Positions 47,901 through 56,900 of a DNA stretch of 64,000 bases are shown here, in pieces; position 1 is the first letter of the stretch, and every line of letters starts with the position of its first letter. Made by a program: the position numbers and the translations under genes. The notes beneath the pieces are model-generated. The model made no database searches. It saw only the letters and a program-made list of their open reading frames with translations, and had not been told where the DNA came from. The stretch comes from Emydura subglobosa (Eukaryota; Chordata; Testudines; Chelidae): positions 2,397,898 through 2,461,897 of the forward strand of contig ML680055.1 of NCBI GenBank assembly GCA_007922225.1, written 5' to 3'.

Positions 47901-50900
47901 GGGTCAGGATGTGGCATGAGTGCAAGGGCTGGGTGCTGGGGGTGCTGTGGGGCTGGGGGTCAGGGGGTGGTGTGGGAGCCGGGGGTCTGGGGATGTTGGC
48001 ATCGGGGAACCAGGTGATGAGGGGCACTGGGGCCGCCCCTCCCACCCTGACCCTCCGCTCTGCAGGGCTGGCGGGCGACCTGCAGCTGGACCGGCTGAAG
48101 CCGCGGTCGGGGCGACGGGTAGCCATGCTGGAGACGCGCCAGGCAAACCAGAGCCTGCAGCTGCTGCTGTCGCGGGAGGCGCCGCACGTCTGCCACAGCC
48201 TCATGGCCTACCTGCGGGTACGGCAGCACGGCGGGCTCGGGGCGGGGGCTGCTCTGTAGCCAGGGCCCCTGCAGGCGTCTCAGGGCGGCTCCTGTCCAGT
48301 CCCCTGCTCAGGGCCCCACAGGGTTGGTGCCGGGCCCCAGCTCTCACACAACCAGGCAGCCCTGCAGCCTACAGGGGAAACTGAGGCACGTGTCGGGGAC
48401 ACAAATATTACCAAGAATTCCCACGTGGTCACTCTTCTGTCCTCCTGGGCCAGCAGGGAGGTAACAGGCCCAGAGCCCGGGCTGCGGCTGCCGGCGGGAC
48501 GGGGCCTGGGCCGGGGAGGCCCAGCAGGAAGGGTTGACGAGTGTGCCTGGGCTGAGAGCTGCAGGGGGAGGGAGGGCTGGTCTCCCAGGGCCAGACCCGG
48601 GAATCTCCCAGGCCTTCCTCATCGCTCTCGCCCGCTCCAGGATGAGGCTGATTTCAAGGATAAGCTGAGCCCCATCGTCATAAGCCTGACGCTGACCCTG
48701 GCGGCCGGGCCGGGCGCTGAAGAGCTGGGGCTGGCGCTGTCTGGGCAGACGGTGGTTCAGGAGCAGGTGTGTCAGCCCAGCGTCCCCCTCACTCCCCACC
48801 CGTACCCCGGCTATCCCAGCCCTGGGCTCCCCCCAGTTCTGCCAGTGCCCCTCAATCCTGCCCTCTGCCTTCCCTCGCCCACTCTGGGCTCTCCCGGGCC
48901 GAGAGGTGCCAGGGCTGGTGCCATTTGGCACCGCTGCGTGTGAGGCTGACCAGCTGCTTTGTGTTCCGCTTCGGCCCCAGACGCGCATCGTGCTGGACTG
49001 CGGCGAGGACAACGTCTGCATCCCAGATCTGCGGCTCTCGGCCCACACGTAAGTGCCTCTCCGGGCTACTGCAGGCTCAGGCCGGGATCAAGCCAAGTTC
49101 AATCCTCAGGCTGCCGGGCAGGCGCTGGGCACTGGCTGGGGGTCAGGAAGGAATTTCCTTCCCTGGCACCTTGCAGAATTTGGTGCCCTGGGGGCGATTC
49201 GGCCGGCAGTGGCAGGACAGGTGGCCGATGGGCCGAGCCAACCAGCCGCTCCCTAGGACTTGGAATGGCCCCTTTGCCATTGGCCCTGGTCCCCTTTTGG
49301 GCTGCTTCTGTTGGCTACCGCGCAGCGTAGGCGGCTCCCACTGGCCCAGCCCTTGATCCCGCTGCGTCAGGCCCGGGCTCAGGCTGCTCCCCTCCGTCTC
49401 CCAGGCCCGTGCAGCAGCTGTTCCTGGGCGCTGAGAACCTGGTTCACATCGTGGCCAATGCCACCAACACGGGCGAAGGCGCCTTTGAGGTCGAGCTGCG
49501 GGTGCAGCTGCCGCGCGATGCCCACTACCAGAAAGCCACCAGCAACGTCCAGGTACGGGCGGGCTCCCCGTGGCACCTCCCCCTGCGGCAGAGAATCTGG
49601 GTGCAGGGGTCTGCTTGCCCCTGGGGGCACCGCCACTTGCCGCCGCTCTCCAGCGGCCCCCGGTGACGCCCCACTGCAGGTGCATTCACAGGCCCCCTGG
49701 GCGCCTCCATCACCTGGGGCAGACAGGCTCTGCCGCTGCATCTGCCCCAGGTCGTCAACAGGGTATGAACCCTGCACCTCCGGCTTCCCCCTCCGCCGCT
49801 CCCTTAGCCGGCTGCAGTGGTAGGCTGTTATCCCGCTGGGAACGCTGCACTCACTCTACATGATGTGAAGTGGTCCCGAGCAGGCCGCACCTGGGAGGGG
49901 GAGCTCCCCCCACCGGTGTGTCCGGGCCCCGTGTAGCACCATGCTCCCCCATTTCCCCTGGTGAATGCCCCCAGCCCTCCCCGCTAGCCCCACGGTGACC
50001 CTCTGCCTTGCACCCCGCCTGGCCGCAGGGTCTGGAGAAGCTGATCTGTAACCCCAAGAAGGAAAACGAGACGCACGTGGTGATCTGCGAGGTGGGGAAC
50101 CCCATGAAGAGCGGTGCCAAGGTAGGGGGCAGTTCCTCCCTGCCACATGCGCTGCCCATCGCGGCCACCCCCTCTGGGCTGCCCCTCCCTCGGGTGACAT
50201 GGCCCTGGCAGAAGGACCCCCCCCCACCCCCAGTCCAGCTGGTGATAACACACCGGGCTCCCGGTGCCTGGAGCTGCCCGTCGGGGGTGGAGGTAATGCC
50301 CTGGTGCCCCAAACTCCTGCCCCACAACTGGGATTGCCCTGGTTTGGCCCCACACTCCAGCCCGGGGCTCCCTGCCCGGACGTAGCACGTCCCCTGGGGC
50401 CTGTCTGTGGTGCCCGTCACCGTGGCGTCCGCACACCCGGGAGCTGCCCTGGGTCGCTGGGAAGAGGCTTGGCTTGTTTGCCCTGCCAAGGCGCGGCCTG
50501 TGCCCGCAGCGTGCTCTCTGGCCAGGCCGACCCCAGCTCCCCGCTCCCCCTGCAGATCGCCGTGGACATGGTGCTCAGCATCAGTAACCTCGAGGACGCC
50601 GGCAACGCCATCGACTTCCAGCTGCAGTTGAGGAGGTGACGGAGCCACCCCCCCCCTGCCCCCCACCTGGAGTGGCGGGGCCTGGCGAGCGCCTGGCTCC
50701 CTGAAACGTTGCACCAGCCCCTGGGGGCCCGCCTGGGAAGAGCTCATGGAGGCGGAAGATCCTTTCACCCCCCCTCCTTGTCCTTGCTCACGCCGGGACA
50801 GAGCCAGGGCAGGGGGGCCCAGCTAGATCAGCCTGCTCTGCTCCCGCCCCCCTGCCCCAGGCCCTGAGCCCGGAGCGCGGGAAGGTTCCCGGGGCATGGG

Positions 50901-53900
50901 CTGTCCCTGGCTTGGGATCACAACGCGCTTTGCGAACGTTACCGAATGAGCCCCGCGAGGCTCCTGGGAGCTGGGCTGTCTCTGGGCTGGGAGCGGAGGA
51001 ACCAGGAACAGAACCCAGGAGTCCTGGGGCCCAGGGGCCCACTCGGGCCACTAGCCCGTGCTCCCTCCCAGGACAGGAACAGGACCCAGGAGTCCCCCTC
51101 CCCTGCTGTGCCCACTAGCTCCCGTCGCCTCTGCCCGGCTCCTTCCCAGCAGTGCCCCGCGCCCGGCGCCGCGGCTCACCTGCCTTTTCCCCCTCTGTGG
51201 TCGCAGCAAGAACAGCCACAACCCCCACAGCAACGTGGAGCAGGTGCAGATCCCCATCAAGGCGGCGGCGCAGCTAGACCTGCGAGGGTGAGGGGGCAGC
51301 GGTCCCGGGGCATGGGGTGGGCATACGAGTCCTGGTGCCCTGGGGGGGGGGATTCCCTGGCGCGGCTGGGACACGGGGCGTGGCAGGATGGGCCGTGGCT
51401 GAAACTGCCTGGTCTGGCACGTGGGGCCCACGCGGTGGTACTGTCTGTGGGCCCCCTTCAGGGCCAGCCGGTGCCCTCCAGCTGCCCGTCTGGCAGGGCT
51501 GGGGTCCACGCCGTGCGGGGCGTGGGGGGGGGGGGGGCGCACGAGCAGGTGCCCGGCGCTCGGAAGGGGGCGTCCTCAGCCTGCCCCCCTTTGGCTCCCG
51601 CAGGAACTCGCTGCCAGCCGCCGTGGTGCTGCCCCTGGAGGGCTCGGCGCAGCTGGAGGGGCCCGGGCCCAAGGTGGAACACGTCTACCAGGTACGGTCC
51701 CACGGCGTGGGGGGGCCTCCTTCCCCCCAGCGACCCCCCAGTCCTGCCCCCCTGAGTGGCCCTGCCGGAGGCACCCACAGCCAGGCCCCACTGCCCATGG
51801 CAACAAGTTACAACACTGGCCCCTGGGGCAAATGCTGCCCCTGCCTCACTGGTGCCTGGGGTGGCCCGGGAGTACCTGGCTTCGAGGGCCGGCAAAGGGG
51901 CTGGGCTTGTGGGGGGCGACCAGGCTCAGCCAGGGCTGCAGAAGGGCAGCGGAAGCCGGGCAGGCAGGTGGGGGAGCTGGCGGCCAGGCTGGGTTTGTGC
52001 CCAGCCAGCGCAGAGCAGAGCCTGGCACCGGGGCCCTGGCACCACCGTGCCCCACGGAGCCAGCTGGGAACAGGCTGCTCAAAGAGCCTCCCCCACGCCC
52101 GGCCGGCCTGACTCCCAGGGACCAAGTGTCAGCCTCCTGCACACACACCCCTCCTCACACACTCTGGTACACACACCCACGTGCACTGCTACGCACACCC
52201 ACGTGCACTGGTACGCACACCCACGTGCACTGGTACGCACACATGCGCTGGTACACACCCAGGCTGGTTGACACCCACACGTGCTGTTACACTCACACAT
52301 GCACTGGTTCACCTACACACACACGTGCTGACACCCCCCACACACACACTCATGCGCTTGCACACATGCTCTGAACCATCCTGCCCTCGCATGCACCCGC
52401 TGGCACTGTCAGTGCTGGGGCAGTGGCCCGGGCACGCCCCCTTTCCCGAGCTGTCTCGTCACAAGCCATCCTCACCGCTCGGCCGCACGCCCCCCCCAGG
52501 GCATGTTATTTACAGCAGCTTCGTGTCCCGGCCCTGTAAGGCTTTTCCCAAGCATCAGCATCACCCAGCCAGCCCCAGGTGTGGGGGGGGAGGGAGGAAG
52601 GTGTCACCTCGCTGGGACCCTGGGCGTCCAGACCCCCCCTTCCTTCTCCCAGTTCACAGCCCCCAGTGACGCGCTGGCTGCCCTTGATAACCGGTTCATC
52701 GTCCTGCCCTGCACATTTCTCTGCCCCGCCCATGCAGGCTGTTCACGAAGTGCCCAGCACAGCACGCCAGCCCTAGGCTGCGCCCACTCAGCACGGGGGC
52801 AAGAAGGCAGCATTTGCCGCCGGGGGGGGCAGCCGTGGTGTAGACAGAGCTCAGCCCCCGGGGGAGGTCATGGCACAAGCTCCCTCAGCAAGGGCTGTTA
52901 AGCAACACAAGCTGTCCTGGGACAAGAGGGAAGGTCGCTCCTGGCTCAGTGACTGGTTCAGAACAGGAAAGAAAGGGTAGGAATAAATGGTCCGTTTTCA
53001 GAACGGAGAGAGGTAAATTGCAGGGTCCCCCAGGGGTCTGTACTGGGACCATAGAATCACAGACTCATAGAAGATGAGGGTTGGAAGGGACCCCAGGAGG
53101 TATCTAGTCCAACCCCTGCTCAAAGCAGGACCAACCCCAGCTAAACCATCCCAGCCAGGCTTTATCAGGCTGGGCCTTAAAAACCTCTAAAGATGGAGAT
53201 TCCACCATCACCTCCCTAGGTAACCCATTCCAGTGCTTCACCACCCGCCTAGGGAAAAACCTTTTCCTAATGTCCAACCTAGACCTTCCCCCACTGCAAC
53301 TTGAGACCATTGCTCCTTGTTCTGTCATCTGCCACCACCGAGAATAGCCTAGCCCCATCCTCCCTGCAACCCCCTTTCCGGTAGTTAAAGGCTGCTATCA
53401 AATCCCCCCTCACTCTTCTCTTCTGCAGACTAAACAAGCCTAGTTCCCTCAGCCTCTCCTCATACGTCTTGTGCTCCAGCCCCCTCATCATTATTGTTAC
53501 CCTTCGCTGGACTCCCTCCAACTTGTTCACATCCTTCCTGTAGTGGGGGCCCCATAACTGGACACAATACTCCAAATACGGCCTTACCAAGGCTGTTCAC
53601 CTTAGTCTAGAAAAAGAGGTAAACAGTGAGATGGCAAAATTTGCAGATGATACAAAATTACTCAAGACAGTTAAGTCCAAAGCAGACTGCCCAGAGTCAC
53701 AAAGGGATCTGACAGAACTGGGTGACTGGGCAACGAAACGGCAGATGAAATTCAGTGCTGATAAATGCAAAGTGCTGCACATTAGGCAACATAATCCCAA
53801 CTAAACATATAAAACGACAGGGTCTAAATTAGTGGTTACCGCTCAAGCAAGAGATCTTGGAGTCATTGTGGTTAGTTCTCTGACAACAGCCACTCCGTGT

Positions 53901-56900
53901 GCAGTGGCAGGCAAAAAAACGACCAGAATGTTGGGAATCATTAGGAAATGGAGAGATGATGACAGAAAATATCACAGTGCCGCTATATAAAATCTTGACT
54001 GGTGTGGAGAAAGTGAATAGGGAAATGTTATTTACTCCTTCTCATAACACACAAACCAGGGGTCACCTAATGACATGACTAGGCAGCAGGTTTGAAACAA
54101 ACAGAAGGAAGTATTTCTTCACCTGACGCACAGTCAACCTGTGGAACTCACTGCCAGGGGATGTTGTGAAGGCCAAAAGTATAGCAGGGTTCAGAGAAGA
54201 AGGAGATAAGTGAATGGAGGACAGCTCCATCAGTGGCTGTGAGCCAAGCCGGTCAGGGACGCAACCCCAGGTTCTGGGTGTCCCTAAACCTCAGGCGGCC
54301 AGAAGCTGACCCTGGATGATGAGACGGATCACTCACTAATTGCCCTGTTCTGTTTATTCCCCGGGAGCCTCTCTGGCCACAGTCAGAGACAGGATCCTGG
54401 ACTAGACAGAAAATGGCTCTGACTCAGTGTGGCCGATCTTACGTCTACACAGCAAACCCTCTACTCCCCCCCAAACCCACGCAGCAGCGAGTCTGAGTCT
54501 GAGTCAACTGACTCCAGCACGTGCTATGGGGCTAAAGAGGGTCGTGGATGTTCCCGCTCTGAGCTCATCCCTTCGCTGGATTTCACAGCCCAGGCTCCAG
54601 CTCCGCCCCAACGGCTACACTGCTACTTTCGGTCCAGAGCCTGATCTGGGCTCTGCGGCTCGCTGCCAAGGGGTTGTTTTGCAGTGTAGATGCCCCCAAC
54701 TCGGGTGGGGAAGGACCCCATTAGAGGAGGAGGAGGCAATCCTTCCTCGACTCCTGGCTCCCCTGCAGTGTTCCCCCCCTTTTACCGCTCGCTGCAGGGT
54801 TGGGGCTGGGGGAGCCATGTCCACACCCCCCCCCCACTGCGCACCCCCCCCCCCCCCCCCCACTCCCTGACCAGCCTGAATCCTCTCTCGTCCCTTCCCC
54901 TCTCCTCTCTGAAGCTGCACAACCAGGGCCCGGGCACCGTGAGCCGGGTGGAGCTGCGGGTGGAGTTCCCGAGCCAGCTCGACGACGACTTCCTGCTGTA
55001 CATGTTGGAGCTCAGCACGGAGGGGAAGATCAACTGCTCCAGCCCCACGGGGCTCAACCCTCTGGGGGTAGGAGCGGGGATCCCACCCGGGCAAGGCCGC
55101 TGCACCGGGGGTATGGGGGGAGTGACGGTCCCAGCCAGGCCATGGGCTCCAGGACTAGCAGAGAGGCCCCTCGCCGCTGTCGGCCACCCCAGCTTCCAGA
55201 TCTGTTGTCAGGCGCCTGCCCCTCCACGAGCCACAGTGGGGGCAGCGCAGGCTGCCTGGGGCCCAAAGGGAGGTGGGGACAGATGAGCTGGAGCGTGTGG
55301 CCAGAATGCACCTGCCAGGCTCTGGTGCAGGATCTGCCCTGGGACGGTCCCAGGCGCCAGCAGGCAAAGCGGCTACAATCTCACACTCCCAGCCAGCCGC
55401 CAGCCCATAAGGCCGAGATGTGGAGCTGGCAGAGCCATCCTGTCCCCACTGCGCCATGGGGGGGAGCCCTGAGTGGAGCTGGTCGGAGGTTTGTGATGAA
55501 GCAGAGTTTAGATGGCAAATGCTGATTTGCTGGAGGCAGGGTTTCCACAGAAAGCTGGTGGATTCCCAGTGGGTTGGTAAGGAGCCCAGGCTTGGCAGTC
55601 CTGCAGTAGCCCTGCCAGGTGGACTAGCCCCAGAACGGGGGAGCCCCGGGGTCCCCAGCCCTGGGGCAGTCCATGTGGCAGCTGCTGAGAGAAATAGATG
55701 GACATGAGTCTTGTCACTTTCCCTGCTGCTCACCTCTGAACAGCAGCTGTGAAACTGACAACTGGCCTGTCAGTTTCAGTCAGGGGCTGCGGTTGGGGAG
55801 CAGATTTTGGTTTGGAAACCCAGCACTGGCATTTTTTAGCAACTAGGAATTTGCAATTTGAGGGAAATTTCCAAATATCAAAAATCCCCATGAATTGGAA
55901 ATCCCGCATTTCGCCCAGCTCAGGTGCCACTGGGCCGCTTCCGGTGGGTCTTCCCAGGCCTGGGGGGGTGCTGGGGCAGAGGGGGACCGAGAAATCCCAG
56001 AGCTGGCTTTGCATGGAGGCAAGTCCATAGGGTCCATCACCATGTCACTGTGATGCAGAGATGAGGCTGTGTCTCCTCTCATTCCAGCTGGAGATCCGGA
56101 AGCCCACGGTCCCCCCTGACCACAACGCGAGCTACCTGCTGTCCCACCGACGTGAGAGACGGGAGGTGGACAAGGCTGAGCCAGGCCCAGCCACTCTGAG
56201 GGAGCCCACCCTGGTGGTAAGCAAGGAGAAGGGGGTGTCTCTGCCAGGAGATCCTGCCCCAGCGGGTGCCTGCCCGGCCCAGGGCTGTGCAGAGACAATC
56301 ACGAGAGGCATGGGTGTAGGTCAGAGGGCAGTTTGGGGCCTGCACCTAGCATGGTTGGGAGACCAGGCAGATGGTGTGGGCAGGAGGGACCGTGCTGTCA
56401 GGGGAGACAGCTACGTGTCTGCACCCCCAGCGGCCACGCACCTCAAGGCCAGCTCCGATGCTGGAGCAACATCTGAGATCTCCCTGTTTCAGAGGGGAGG
56501 AGGATGTAGATACGGACGGGGACAAGTTAGCTCCCAGCCGCAGGCTCTGGATCTAAACCCTGCAGCTGGCCAGTGGTGCAGAGGCGGGGCTTGTGGTGCA
56601 GGGGGCGGGGCCAGGGGCACAGGGGGCGGGGCCAGGGGCACAGGGGGCGGGGCCAGGGGCACAACAAGGGGTGACTCGCTCCATCTTGTCACAGAACTGC
56701 AGCAGCCAGGCCTGTGCCAGCGTGCTATGCAAGGTGGAGATGCTGGAGAAGGAGCAGCGCGCCATGGTGACCGTGCGCTCCATCGTGTGGATGCAGAGCC
56801 TCAGGAAGGTGGGCGCCGTGGCAGTTGCGCCGGTCGGAAACGTGAAAGGTTTTGCCGACTCTATTGCAGACCTGACCCAGCCGAGGCGAGAGTCTGTTGG

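Larger units (their letters stand above)
51692..54914. other. ITGA2B intron 24, enlarged by nested CR1 elements
   Basis: 3.2 kb, much longer than most other introns of this gene. It contains a CA-rich minisatellite (52,141-52,375) and two CR1 copies, one inside the other (52,893-54,442). The last 500 bp hold C-runs up to 54,862. Confidence 0.8.
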
